NCBI GenBank assembly: GCA_021613535.1 | Contig: CP075495.1 | Span: 1,612,001 to 1,676,000, forward strand | Direction of reading: 5' to 3' | From: Adineta vaga | Taxonomy: Eukaryota > Rotifera | Length of the DNA: 64,000 bases | Part shown: one piece after another, positions 12,770 to 25,028 of the stretch | How the letters are laid out: each line of letters begins with the position of its first letter | How positions within the stretch are numbered: position 1 is the first letter of the stretch | Made by a program: the position numbers and the translations under genes | The notes under the pieces: model-generated | The model's database searches: none | Told to the model about the DNA's origin: nothing | The model's input: the letters and a program-made list of their open reading frames with translations, nothing else

Positions 12770-13749
12770 TAGTAATCTTGCCTTGTTTTCTTAATGTGCT
12801 TTTTTTTGCGTCGCCTATGTGAATAATGTCTCGACAGAAAAGAAAAACTATTTCATCCTATCTAAAGAAATATAGTACTTAAAACAGTTGAAAATTGTAT
12901 AGCAACAATTATCTCTTTGAACTATTTAATTGAAATTGAAATAGAAATCTCTTATTGATTTCTAGAATAATCAATATGAAAATGCACTGAACGATTTGTG
13001 TATGTTAGTTAATCTATATCATGTATTTTATCAGTTTTACAATTTGATAAAATGTTTTATGGTATTGAATTACTTTCTTATCAGATATTTGGTTAAACGA
13101 TTTTCTTTTTTCAAACAAAATTATTATATTCTGTTCGTTTGTGAAGTGTATATTAACGTTAAATACTGACATGTATGTTTGTATATTTTCTCATAACTGA
13201 CTTGAGCTTAAAATGATGAAAATAATCTGAGATGGATTATCATTGAATAAAATATCATATTTGTAGTATACACGTGAAACTTAAATGAAGGAAAAAAGAA
13301 TTGAAACATTTCTAACTGTCATTAACAACCGTCAACTTTATCGGAAGAAAACTGACAAGAAGTACTCTCCCTGACAATTAATGTCTATAAGCTATAAGCT
13401 ATTTCTTAACTAATATTGTAAGATAAGACATACTTTTTTTGTGAAATTACTCAAATAATTGAAAATTAATCCTACTGATCTATTTTGATGAACAAAATAC
13501 AAGAGTTTCACGGTATATATTGATACTATTCATCTAACTAAGGTCGATATCTAAGATGGGAGAAAAAAAATGAGTCGTAAATTAAGTCTATATTTAAAAA
13601 AAAAGCCCTATTTCTCTACATTATTATCATTAAAGAAGAAAGAAAAAGGAAAAGAACTGTTAATATGCGTAAGATAGTCGTCAGCTATTTTCTTTTTAAT
13701 AAAAGATTTCCGTCATCATCAGTTTCTTTTTTTTTCTATCGTAAACACG
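12770..13749. other. Intergenic region
   Basis: AT-rich, no coding signal. Contains AATAAA at about 13247, which may end the upstream transcript, and the presumed promoter of the ABC transporter. Confidence 0.5.
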
Positions 13750-16008
13750 ATGAGAACACATCCGTTAGCTGACGACGATGAAAAAGACAACATCGTTCTA
13801 TCTTTACTACGTCAAGTTGGATCTGTTCATGATAATAATGCTTTTGTAGAATCTAATCCATTAGAATTAGAAAACAGTTCATCTTCAAATCAATTCAACA
13901 ATACATCTCAAACAATAACAATTTCATTTCATGATATCAATTTTTACGTTCAAGAAAACAAGATATTCTCATGTGGTAAATTACAATTAAAAAGACAAAT
14001 TCTTTCGAATGTGAACGGTGAATTTTCACCGGGAATGAATGCTATTCTTGGTAAATAGATAGTTTTGTTCTAATAATAGATTTTATATATATATATATAT
14101 TCTATAAAGGACCATCTGGATGTGGTAAATCATCTCTATTAGATATTCTTGCTGATCGAAAAGATCCAAACGGTTTATCCGGTCGTGTTCTTGTTTTTGG
14201 CAAAGTTCGTTCAAAAACATATAAATATTCAATTGGTTATGTTGTTCAAGAAGGTCTGTGTAGTAAAAAGAAAACCAAGTCTATCTCTATCTTCTTTATA
14301 GATATTATTAGTGGAACATTAACTATTCGTGAAAATCTGATGTTTTCAGCCAATGTTCGTCTACAACGTTCGAAAACAATCTCTCAACGTATTGAATTAG
14401 TAAATAAAATTATTCGAGATTTAGGTTTAGAACGATGTGCTGATACTCGAATTGGTACACATTTTCTTCGTGGAGTATCCGGTGGTGAAAAACGTCGAGC
14501 ATGTATTGGAATGGAATTAGTTCTTTCACCAACGATACTCTTTCTCGATGAACCTACAAGTGGTAAAAATTAATCTTTACAAATAATCAACATTTTTTTA
14601 AATTGAATTCTAATAGGTCTTGATGCATCGACAGCAGAAAATGTAATGAAATGCTTGCATAAATTATCACGAGAAGGATGTTAGTGTCTATAAAATCATA
14701 GAGAAAAATAATAACAAAAAACACATGTATTATTATTCGATTTTTAGGTACAATTATTTTTTCTATTCATCAACCACGATATTCAATTTATAAATTATTT
14801 GATACTGTTCTACTTTTATCATCGGGTCATACGATTTATTTAGGAGAAGCAAATGGCCTTTTATCTTATTTTGCTTTGCAAGGTTATAAATGTGAAGAAC
14901 ATGATAATCCAGCTGATTTTGCACTTGATGTCATCATTCATTGTAATAATCGATCGTCAATTGCATTACAAACAGCATATTTAAAATCGACAATGTATTC
15001 AAATACAGAACATTTCATTTCAGATAATCAGTTGTTCGATAAAATGATATCTCGATCACGATTCGATGAATTTTATTATGTTTGTATTCGAACATTTCAA
15101 AATACAATACGAGATCCAGCTATGGCTACATCACAAATTATTGTTGCAACATTATTAGCATTATTAACTGGTTTAGTATTCAATCAAATTCAAGCAACAA
15201 TCGAAACAGGTGTACAGAATCGTTTAGGTGCAATCTTTTTTATTATTGTCAATCAAATTTATAGTACAGCAACAGCTTTAGAACCATTAGTTCAAGAACG
15301 TGCACTTTTTATTCATGTAAAATCTTGAGAAAATGATTTCTTAGAAATAGTTCTTCGTTTTTGTTTTATTTTCAAGGAAAATGTAAGTGGATATTATCGT
15401 GTATCGACATTTTTCTTTGCCAAATTAATTTGTGATCTATTACCAATGCGATTGATACCTTCGATTATATTTTCTATAATTACATATTTTATGACAGGTT
15501 TTCAAGTGTCAATCAATCGATTTCTTATTTATCTTCTTACGATTTTTATTAGTACGGTATTTGGATCGGCTATATGTTTTTTTGTTGCTTCTTTTATTCC
15601 AATTTTTGGTAAGAAAAGAATAATTTCTTTTTTTCTTTGTTATTTATGATGATTTTAGTCGTTTCATTGATTGTTGTGGTCTTTATATTTGTTCTAATGA
15701 TGGTGTTTAGTGGATTTTTAATTGATCTTCAAAGTATTTTCTCATTTCTTCGATGGTTACAATGGATCAGTGCATTTCGATATGCTACAAATCTATTAAC
15801 AATCAATGAATTTCGTAATTTAACATTATGTTTAACAAATAATACACATATTTGTCCAATGAAAGGTGAAGATATTCTAGTCCAACGTAATATTCCATAT
15901 GAAAATAATTGGGATATGTGGAAGAATCTTGTTGCTCTAATAATTATGATTATAATCTTTTTATTGATGGCTTTTATTCAATTAATACGAATGAAAAAAG
16001 TCAAATAA
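13750..16008 (+). CDS. ABC transporter subfamily G half transporter
   Basis: Exons 13750-14050, 14110-14253, 14302-14562, 14617-14679, 14748-15316, 15377-15608 and 15659-16008 give 639 residues, the usual length of an ABCG half transporter. Domain order is nucleotide-binding domain first, then membrane domain, the reverse of most ABC proteins and typical of ABCG. Visible motifs are Walker A (GPSGCGKS, residues 101-108), the signature VSGGEKRR, Walker B with D-loop (ILFLDEPTSGLD, split by an intron) and the H-loop (FSIHQPR). About six hydrophobic helices follow. The extracellular loop before the last helix carries Cys and glycosylation sites (LCLTNNTHIC), as in ABCG2-like proteins. It should dimerise in the membrane and export lipids, sterols or xenobiotics; the substrate is not readable. 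No break was seen. Confidence 0.92.
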
Positions 16009-16203
16009 CGTTTCATGTTGATTATTTGTATATTTTGTTTTTTCGTACTCAAAAAAAAACAGAAATAATAAAATATGTACACTTGAAAGATTCTTAGGAC
16101 ACGAAAGAGAACACCAGTTGGTTAACTAATGATCTAAAACGATGCGGAATATAAACAGATATTTGATAGAATTGATTTTCATTTGTTTGTAATCGAAAAA
16201 AGA

Positions 16204-16467
16204 ATGAATACTTCTCTAATCATTTGTATCTTTCTCGTGACCATTGGTTTGTTAAATGGAAGTCATGTATATCATGGATTACGAAACAAACGAACATTGA
16301 ATACAATTCTATCAAGAATTGCATTTATTGAAGGTAATAATGATATAGGAAATTTATTCAATGATGGAAATCAATTCCAAAATGAATATAATGATGCTGC
16401 AAATATTCTCTCACAATATCGTCGTACTATCTCCAACAATATTATCAATTCAAAAGTGAATGGATAG
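16204..16467 (+). CDS. Small secreted peptide, possible prohormone
   Basis: A single-exon frame of 87 residues from the first ATG after an AT-rich leader. It starts with a good signal peptide (MNTSLIICIFLVTIGLLNG). The rest is polar, Asn-rich and without cysteines. Two dibasic sites are visible (RNKR and QYRR), placed so that processing would free a peptide of about 40 residues between them. AATAAA signals follow at about 16504 and 16551. The layout resembles a neuropeptide or hormone precursor, but there is no amidation Gly before the dibasic sites and I recognise no family. It lies just behind the ABC transporter on the same strand. Confidence 0.5.
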   Translation: MNTSLIICIFLVTIGLLNGSHVYHGLRNKRTLNTILSRIAFIEGNNDIGNLFNDGNQFQNEYNDAANILSQYRRTISNNIINSKVNG

Positions 16468-17363
16468 ATCATGGTTGGCATGGATATACTAATGAAGATT
16501 TTTAATAAACGTTCTATTTAAAAATTATAGTTTGTTTATGTACTCAAGAATAAATAAACTCTGTTTTGACGAGGATACATATACAATCTCATTAGATTCT
16601 ATCGATATTTAATATCGATTTCTTGAACTGCGATTATCCGTTGGTATTCTTTTGACACTGTTTTATTTAGGATTTTTTCTCCGAAGGTACACCATCTTAT
16701 TAGATGCAAAAACTAGCATTCTCGAAGAGTCAGAATCAGTGTCCTGAAGGTCAAATGAATCACACCCACACCCATCCCACCCACTGGATAAAACACTCCC
16801 TTCGAATGGCTTGTTACCGCATTTTAATCATGGTCATTGACATGCAAGTTATACATATAGTGATATACTGAAGAAAAATTTCATCCCGAATTGTCCTTAG
16901 AGTATATAACTACTGATCCACATTCAGTTGGTCAGATTATCTATCGTGCCTGTACACGAAAAGTTGTTTTAGAAATGACAGATATAAACATAATTCAAAT
17001 AATGATTGAATTTATATTTGTTTCTTATATCTTTATCTCTCATATAAGTTTATTTGTTAGTTTTCTTCTTCTTTTTTTCTATAACAGAGAAAAAAAACTA
17101 GATATTGACAAATACATTGTGTGAACGCGCACAGTGAACAGAAGAATAGGAAAAAGAAGTCGTCGGTGTGCACATATGTCAAAGGTAACACACGCACATA
17201 GAAACACATGTTATATAAAACAAAAGAGAAAAAGCGAAGAAAAATCATCGATATAATTTGGCAAATGTTTCAAATTCGTATTCGATGGTCGATGGTTGAA
17301 TGTCATTTCTAAACATGAAAATCAAATTTCAATACAAAATCATCGACAAAGAGAAAGAGTTTC
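16468..17363. other. Intergenic region with C-rich telomere-like tract
   Basis: Between convergent genes. The only notable element is a CACACCCACACCCA tract at 16761-16783. The rest is AT-rich without a coding signal. Confidence 0.5.
16761..16783 (-). repeat. Telomere-like motif (C-rich strand)
   Basis: Cytosine-rich stretch whose complement reads GGGTGTGGGTG. This resembles the TGTGGG telomeric repeat described for bdelloid rotifers. Only a few units, interstitial. Confidence 0.45.
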
Positions 17364-20300
17364 TTACTCGCATAGAGTAGTATAGAACTGTTCATATTGT
17401 TTGATAGTAACGATTTCTACAGATCCATTTTTTGTTGTACGTGGAATTTCTGTTAATGATTTTCGTAACCATTGAGGAAATTTATCCGGCATGTAAGTTT
17501 TTATATCATAAACAAAATCTGATATTGACGAACGAATCGATGATGGAACACGATCGATAACAATCGCACGAAGTAAACCCGTTAGAACATTAGGAAAATA
17601 TGTTTCACATAATGACATTGACAATGAACGAATTTCCGGTCGATCAGATTTATTCTATGAATAAATTTTCAATAGAGATTTTCTAGACGAAAAAAAAACA
17701 AAGAAACAAATCTTACTTTATTCTCTTTTTTACTTGCTGATGTAAGTTTAGCTAATGATTGTAAGAATGCAATCATACTTGCACTCGCATCTCGATGTTC
17801 TAAACTACAATTCGGTATGATTTGTTCAATAATTGGTCGTATAACACTACATTTGAGGAAATCAAATGAACATCGTTGAAGTAATCTAATAGAAACAAAT
17901 ATTTTCTTATTCGTTGTTTTTAGAATACACATTCAATACCTGGATGATAATCGATAGAAATCATCAACAAGATCAGGATTTTGTTTGAATCCATCTTGAT
18001 TACTAAGAATTGAAAATGTTTTATTGGTTAAATGTTCACTCATAACAATTAATGCAGATCTTAAATCTTGATCATTACCATATTCATCAACAATAATTGA
18101 GATTAAATAAAGAAAACATGAATGAGCAATATCCTCATAACTTGAGATAATCTAAATAAATAATAATCTGTTAATGAACAAAGAGATTTCTTTTCTTTTC
18201 TTTTCAACAAACCAATGTAACAATTTGTTGAAAGAATATTTTCGCATGTGAACGCATTGATCGAATTATAAAACGAATTGTACGTGACCAACATTCGCTA
18301 AGTTTAGATAATGAACGATATCGAACAATAATCAATTCAAGTAAAGGTAATAACTAAAATAAGATAGATATATATAACAAATGAACAATTCTTCTTTTTC
18401 CTTTTACTTGTTGAACAATAATTGTACATGGATGTGTTTCGTCATGCGCGATTTTGAAATCAAGACTTCTGAAAAATTGAAGAGAACATAGATTAGGAAA
18501 TTATCCATATATATATATATATATTACCGGAATATTGCTGTCAAACAATCGAGTCGTTTTATAATCGCTGTATAATTAGAATTGGTTGGATTGGAAAGAA
18601 TCTAAAATGAATTGAAATGAAATGACGATTTTGTCAAAAGTTATTAACAAACTTCAGTTAATGATTGAATTTGTTGATCAAATAATAACTTTAAATATCG
18701 ATGAATATCATCTGTAGATGTTAAACGAGAAATCAATTTTGATGATGCTGGCAAAAAAAAACCGAAATTAGATACAATCGAATTTCTATTTAAAATCATT
18801 TTGAACCTTTGAGTAAACATTGTGCAGCTTCACTTCCAGCTTCAATCTGATCTAACCAAAGCGTTGCTTGAATAATTTGATCGAAATCATTGATTAGTTG
18901 TTTTCGACATTCTTGACAAATATTAAAAATTGCATCGGCAGAAACATGACGCAAATCTTTATCAACAAGTAATGAGAGAAAATATTGAAGGATTGATTCT
19001 AAATAATACAGAAATGTTTTAACAAACACAAAACTTCAATTTAATATAATTACTTAGAAATTGTTGATTATTTTCTCCGATCCATTGATCTAATTGTGCA
19101 ATCAATCGAACACCTGTATATTTCAATGCTGTATGAATATGACCTGGTTCAGTTGATGTTGATATTATCGCTTGAATAACATTCGGAACAATTTTATCTT
19201 CATCAGGTGATAAATACGAAGCTACACAACTCATTATATACAATGGAGCTTCACTTTCTTCCCATGATAAAGATGATGATGATTGTAATTTTTCAAACAT
19301 CTATTCAAGAAGATGAAAAACAAAAGCAAATTATTGAATATTATCGTTTGTATAGAAACAAAAGAAATATACTCGTTGAAAACAATTTAAAGCACCGGTT
19401 ATATGAATTGTATCTTTAATTAAACATTCGACACGATAACGAAATTCGCCAAGATCACTACTATTTGATGCTCCATGATTTTTCGAATTTTTCTCATCAG
19501 TTTCTGGCGGAATTCCTAACTAAAAACAGGAAAAACAATAAATATCATAAAATTAAATTCAAGTTTTCTCTTTTCTCGTTAGTCTTACATGATCAGAATC
19601 TAGTTTACATTGTGTACATAAAATGTCAATTAATTTATTCATATATGGTTTTATTTTATCAATCATATCATCATTATGAGTTTTAACATAATCTGATAAA
19701 CTACACCACGTATAGAATGTGGATTGGGCAACCTAAATAGTAGGAATAGAAGTCTTATATCATAATGTTGATTTCATTTACTTCGTAATCACTATGTTCC
19801 AATGGATAAAGTAAAAGATGAAGACAAGAAAGATCACTTAGATCTGATTGACGACCATCGATTAAACATTCAAGTATAGATTCAATTAGATTAATATAAA
19901 TTCGAGTATAATTCTGTGCTCTATAAAGATAATGAATTGATAGGAAAGGAAAAAGTAAGAAATTCTAACGAACTTGTCAAGATTTTCTTCTTTAACAGCT
20001 TGAAAATATGGTTGACATAGATGTTGTGTAATTTGTTGTTTGAGAAAAACTGCCAATGACCAATATTTTTGATATTCCTAAAAACAATATTAGTAACTAC
20101 TCGATTGATCTTGTGATATAATTTCTTTCAAGATTATGAAACAGACTGGTTTCCAATATCGTTGACTAATATTTCTCAAGGTTAATAGAAAAGAAAAAGA
20201 CATACCTCACATAATTCCAATATGTTACATAAACAATCGCAAGCACTTTTATGAAGTTCATTTGAACAATGTGTTGATTTCTATGATAAGAAAAATGTTT

Positions 20301-21443
20301 GATTATTATTATCAATGAAATTCTTCTATAAACTAACTAGAATATCTAATATACTGTTAAGTAATGGTGATGTTAATAAAAGATTTTCATTAAATGCATG
20401 AATACTAATCCACGATGCAAAACATTTGAGAATACCAATAAATAATGTTTCATTATGAGTTGAATTGACTTGAAGAAGAAAGATCTATAATAAAAATAGA
20501 AAAAGAAAAATATTGAAAGAAATTTTCAATTTATATTAACTAAGATATCATGAATTTGTTTTCCACAATTTGAATATTTTTCTCGACAATATTGACGACG
20601 ATTTTCACCAATTCGTATTGTTGATGTATTGACCTAGATTTGTTGTTTTTTTTCATAGATATTATTTTAATAGGAGATTTAAAAACAAATATATACTTCT
20701 TCAGGTAAAGCAGTAAGAAATTCAAGTAGTGTTAACATATGTTCACTGGATGTTTTTAATCTGAACGATAAAATTTATCAAATAAATGAATAATTTTTTT
20801 TTTCGTCAAAACAAAAATCATTTATATTTACTTTTCGACAACATCTTCAACAGGATTTTCCCAACCGACATATTGAAGAGCTAAATCAGCTGTTGCTACC
20901 GCTAACTATTAGATGAAATGTATAGATTACGAAGGAATTGATGAAAACTAATTCCTTACTTGAACACGCACTGTTGAAATACGAGTGAGTTCTGCGCGAG
21001 ATAAATGATCAAGTAAAGAATCACATAGACCCTGAAAAATATTCGTATTTTCATATAAAGAGATTATGAAATACAACTTACTTTACAATGTTCCATTGGA
21101 AGTTCATCAAAATTATGTTGAATCTACAAAAAAATAAATAAAATGGTTTCTCACGAAATTAACTCGTTTTCTCACGTACTTTATGTCGAAGAATTTGTGC
21201 TGAAAGACATGTTACTTCAGAATTTTGATTCATTCGTATTAACTGATCGGCAAGTGTCCATGCATAGAGCTTAAAGAAATAGAATTCATTTATTTAAGAA
21301 GAAAATAAAATGAATTTTTTTACCGATGATTGCACATTGAGTAACCATTCAGAAGCGATCTTTTTCCTCGTTGCATCTTGATCATGATACAGCATTTGAA
21401 CGGCTTGAACAAAATTCTCTGGGGTGACTTCTGTCATATTCAT
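17364..21443 (-). CDS. TNPO3: Transportin-3 (importin-beta family nuclear import receptor)
   Basis: Many short exons (roughly twenty) separated by introns of about 50-70 bp, from ATG 21443 to TAA 17364-17366. The N-terminus (ENFVQAVQMLYHDQDATRKK) matches the start of animal transportin-3. Further matches are SWEESEAPLYIMSCVASYL, an ALKYTG..LIAQLDQWI segment and the C-terminal HRDASASMIAFLQSL and FPQWLRKSLTEIP segments, in the same order as in human TNPO3. The protein is a solenoid of HEAT repeats that carries SR-rich splicing factors into the nucleus with RanGTP-dependent release. No frame break was noticed, although I did not resolve every splice site. Its start faces the glycosyltransferase gene about 1.1 kb away in a divergent arrangement. 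Confidence 0.85.
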
Positions 21444-22547
21444 CAGGATGTGACTTATTTGAATATATATTGATAGATATAGATATATGTAAAAAAATAA
21501 AAATATCTAAACGATATTCAAAGAAATAACTTATAATAATAATATTATCTTCGTTTTCTTCTCTTCTTTTTCATTTCCACTGGTAAAACAAACGAATCGG
21601 TTTTTCTTCTTTTCATACAATCGATTGGTGAAACATAACAACGAATCAGAAGAAAGTCAATCTAATGAAAGATGGCATTATAAATTGTTCTGAGGAATTT
21701 TTTCTGACTAATTGTGATTTTTATCAACGAAAAATTGAGACCTTGAGTCCTTTTTCTATTATTTTCCTAGTTGCGAACAATAGAGTTATTTAGCTAGATT
21801 AGTCGCAATGTTTTACCGTTCGAAAGTGAAATGATTTCTTTGCCTAACAACTACAATGAAACTTACAGGCAACGGAAAAAGTGTTTTTTCGTCGTTATCA
21901 GAAATATTTACTCAAGGAATTTAATAGAAGAAAGCTTCTAGTTCTTTCATTCTCATTTGGAGGCACAGCTTCCAATTGTTAGTTGTTGTTTTTTCCTTCC
22001 ATTAAATTTCTGTTTTCTGTTCTCATATGCATCACAGTTAAGGTCATATTAACCATCAATGATTAAATAGGTAAATCAAGGTTTGTTATGGTTTATATAT
22101 AATTATTTTGTTATAACTAATAAAGAAAAGAAATCTTTGTCGACATGTTTCTTTTCATGCTAATAAACGTCTACAAAAGACATTAAAAATTAGTTTCTCG
22201 ATGTTAACAGCAGTTACAGACAAAAGTTTTTATTTTCCAGACATCACTCGCTATATTCGTATCTTGAATCTTAAAGTATTTATTACATACATTCGCTGGG
22301 TCATATAATACTTCAATTCATAAAAATCATTCTGAATAAACAGTTACTATTAATAGCGTCATTCTTTTTTTTTTTCAAACAGAAAAAGCAAATTAACGTC
22401 TTCACAAAACATTCTTGCTATGGTCTGTTCGATGCGGAATGGTAGAGACATATATGCATTTATAAGCTGAAGAAAAGAAAAAAAATTATATATTTTTTTT
22501 TATAGTATATAAAACGTGTACATTTTTACGCATTTAAATAAAAACGC
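21444..22547. other. Divergent intergenic region
   Basis: Between the divergent TNPO3 and glycosyltransferase starts. AT-rich, no coding signal. It should hold both promoters. Confidence 0.5.
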
Positions 22548-24508
22548 ATGGGACCACATTCATCTAAACATGATCATCAACATCGTCGGGGTTCAACTCC
22601 TGCACAATCAGGATCGTTGAAACCACGGTCGTTAGCACCAACTAAATCCGATTCATCAATTTCTGTACGAAAATATGATCTTTCAAATTTTGCTGTTATT
22701 GCTGTGATTTTCAATCCAATTAAATATGAGTCTCGATATAATCATTATCATAAATTTGAAGCACATATGGCTGAATCTGGTGTGACTTTATTTACTGTCG
22801 AATGTATATTTGAATCAGCTGAACGATTTGGTTTACCAAATCAAAGTTTTCATTTAACTCGAAATGGTGATTCGCGTCATATACAAATTATAGCTCCATC
22901 AATTCTTTGGATAAAAGAAAATTTAATCAATGTTGCGATTAAATGTTTACCTCAACATTTCCAATATGTTGCATGGATTGATGCGGATATTGAATTTGAA
23001 GTATGTTTACAATAAACTATCGATACTAGTATACAAATTGTTCTTTTCTTTTTATACAGCGTCTCGATTGGCCACATCAAACTATTGCTGAACTTCAACG
23101 TTATCCGATTGTACAACTTTTTGAGTTATCATATTTTCTTGGACCTAGTGGAAAAAGTGATATTTTACGTCGTGATTATTCATTTGGTTATTCGATTCGA
23201 AAGAATAAACCAATTGATCCGCGAAGATATAATGAATGGTATGCACATCCAGGTTATGCATGGGCAATGCATCGTTCAGCTATATGTACAATTGGAGGTT
23301 TATTAGATTTCTGTATTATTGGATCGGGTGATTTACATTTTGCTTTTGCATTACTTCGTCGAATTGAAGAAACACTTCGACCAGGTTTACATGCAGATTA
23401 TCGACACCTAGCGATGACATGGGGAGATCGACTTGCCGATGTCGCTCAAAATGGTGCAAATGTTGGATATGTTCCTATCAATATTTGGCATCATTGGCAT
23501 GGTGAAAGAAACGATCGAAATTATGTTGATAGATGGTAAATATAGAATATTTGTGAAGTCTTTTGATAGAGTACAATTATTCATGAAAAATACATAACGA
23601 ACGTTATTATTCTTTGTCTTAGGGCTATTCTTGAAAAACATCACTTTTCACCAATTATGGATCTACAAAAGAATAATGATACTGGGCTCATTCGCCTAGC
23701 AGATAAAAGCCATATGGGATATTCTGAAGTTCAACGTATGGAAGCTCTCGAACGTGATATTGTAGCTTATTTTCAATCACGCAATGAAGATAAAAAAACG
23801 AAAACTGTACCTAATCCGCAACCACAACCTTCCACCCGAAAAAATCCTCCAGCACCATCAAGAACACAAGGTCAGCGTACGACAGGTGGTGGTTTGAAAC
23901 CTTCAAAGATTTCATCTGGTCACGGCATGGGTAATAAATTTCCTCATTTATGGACTTCTGGCCATACCGGTTCACATGTCGATGATCATAATCCATACTT
24001 AGATCAATGTACATGTCCTGGACATTGTCATCATCCAGATAATCACGATTGTCCATGCGCACCCCATCATATGGATGACCAACACTGTTGGACGTCAACA
24101 GATCATGATCATGACCATCATCATCATCATCACGATAATGATCATGATCATCACCATCATAATGATGATGACGGTCATCATTGCCACGATGATCATTACG
24201 ATGGACAACATTCATCCCACGATCACCATCATCACGTTGAGTGTGATAATGATCATTCACATGAAACTGGTGGTCACCATGATACCGATTATGGTGGTCA
24301 CCATGATACCGATTATGGTGGTCACCATGATACCGATTATGGTGGTCACCATGATACCGATTATGGTGGTCACCATGATACCGATTATGGTGGTCACCAT
24401 GATACCGATTATGGTGGTCACCATGATACCGATTATGGTGGTCACCACGATACCGATTATGGTGGTCACCAGGATACTGATTATGGTGGTCCTGGAAGCT
24501 TTTACTAG
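22548..24508 (+). CDS. Glycosyltransferase-like protein with His-rich repetitive tail
   Basis: Exons 22548-23000, 23060-23535 and 23623-24508 give 604 residues. After a polar N-terminus (1-45) comes a globular region of about 300 residues with a GT-A look: a beta-strand start (FAVIAVIFNP), WIDADIEF with a DxD-type metal site (Asp145, Asp147), a conserved HPGYAWAMHRSA stretch, a GSGDLHFA motif and an HHWHG motif. This points to a nucleotide-sugar-using transferase, although the sugar and acceptor cannot be read. The tail is extremely rich in His and Asp, with Cys clusters (CTCPGHCHH, CPCAPHH) and then nine eight-residue repeats (GGHHDTDY), suggesting metal binding. No signal peptide is evident, so a Golgi location is not supported. 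Such soluble GTs occur in bacteria and algae, so horizontal origin is possible but unproven. Confidence 0.7.
24269..24484 (+). repeat. 24-bp coding minisatellite, nine units
   Basis: Nine head-to-tail 24-bp units encoding GGHHDTDY (the last GGHQDTDY). The units are nearly identical in DNA, with a few changes confined to the final ones, so the array is young or homogenised. Confidence 0.95.
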
Positions 24509-25028
24509 TACAGTAATGTGTTTATTAACATTAAGAATTATCCAGATGAAGTGAATTTAACTCCTTCAATACTATGATTATTTTTGTATCCATTTTCTAT
24601 TCTTGCGTTTTCTTAACAATACTAAAATAAAATAATTTATGTAATGAAACTTTACATACAGTAAACGTATTTTCGTGTTCTTTTGATCTATATTTTATAT
24701 TAAATCACAATAAATAAGAAATTTCAGTGACAAATCTCCGTGTATATATTTCGATGCATTCTCCAAGTAAATTCAACGCTACAGTTCAAATATTGAATGT
24801 GGTATTATATACGATAAATTTTGTTAAATAATTGTATAAGACCTTTTCAATCAAACAAATATTTCGTATTGCATTTTGTCATAGTATAAAATTCTATTCT
24901 GAAGATGTCGCTGATTGACACTAGTAAATGTATATATGAATGAAAAGAACAAATAAGTTATCGAATGGTAAACTATAGCATTGAATCTTTTGATCACTTA
25001 TTAGAAATAAGACTTTTTCAACTGAATC
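24509..25028. other. Intergenic region
   Basis: 3' end of the glycosyltransferase gene and the presumed promoter of MRPS9. AT-rich, no coding signal. Confidence 0.5.

Noticed and set aside
16761-16783. C-rich tract considered as a true chromosome end
   Set aside because: Only about two units and flanked by normal genes on both sides, so it is interstitial.
24269-24484. Regularly repeated 24-bp array considered as CRISPR
   Set aside because: Units are directly adjacent without spacers and encode a protein repeat.
24075-24554. Long open frames in other phases and on the reverse strand over the His-rich repeat
   Set aside because: They are shadows produced by the 24-bp repeat period being a multiple of three.
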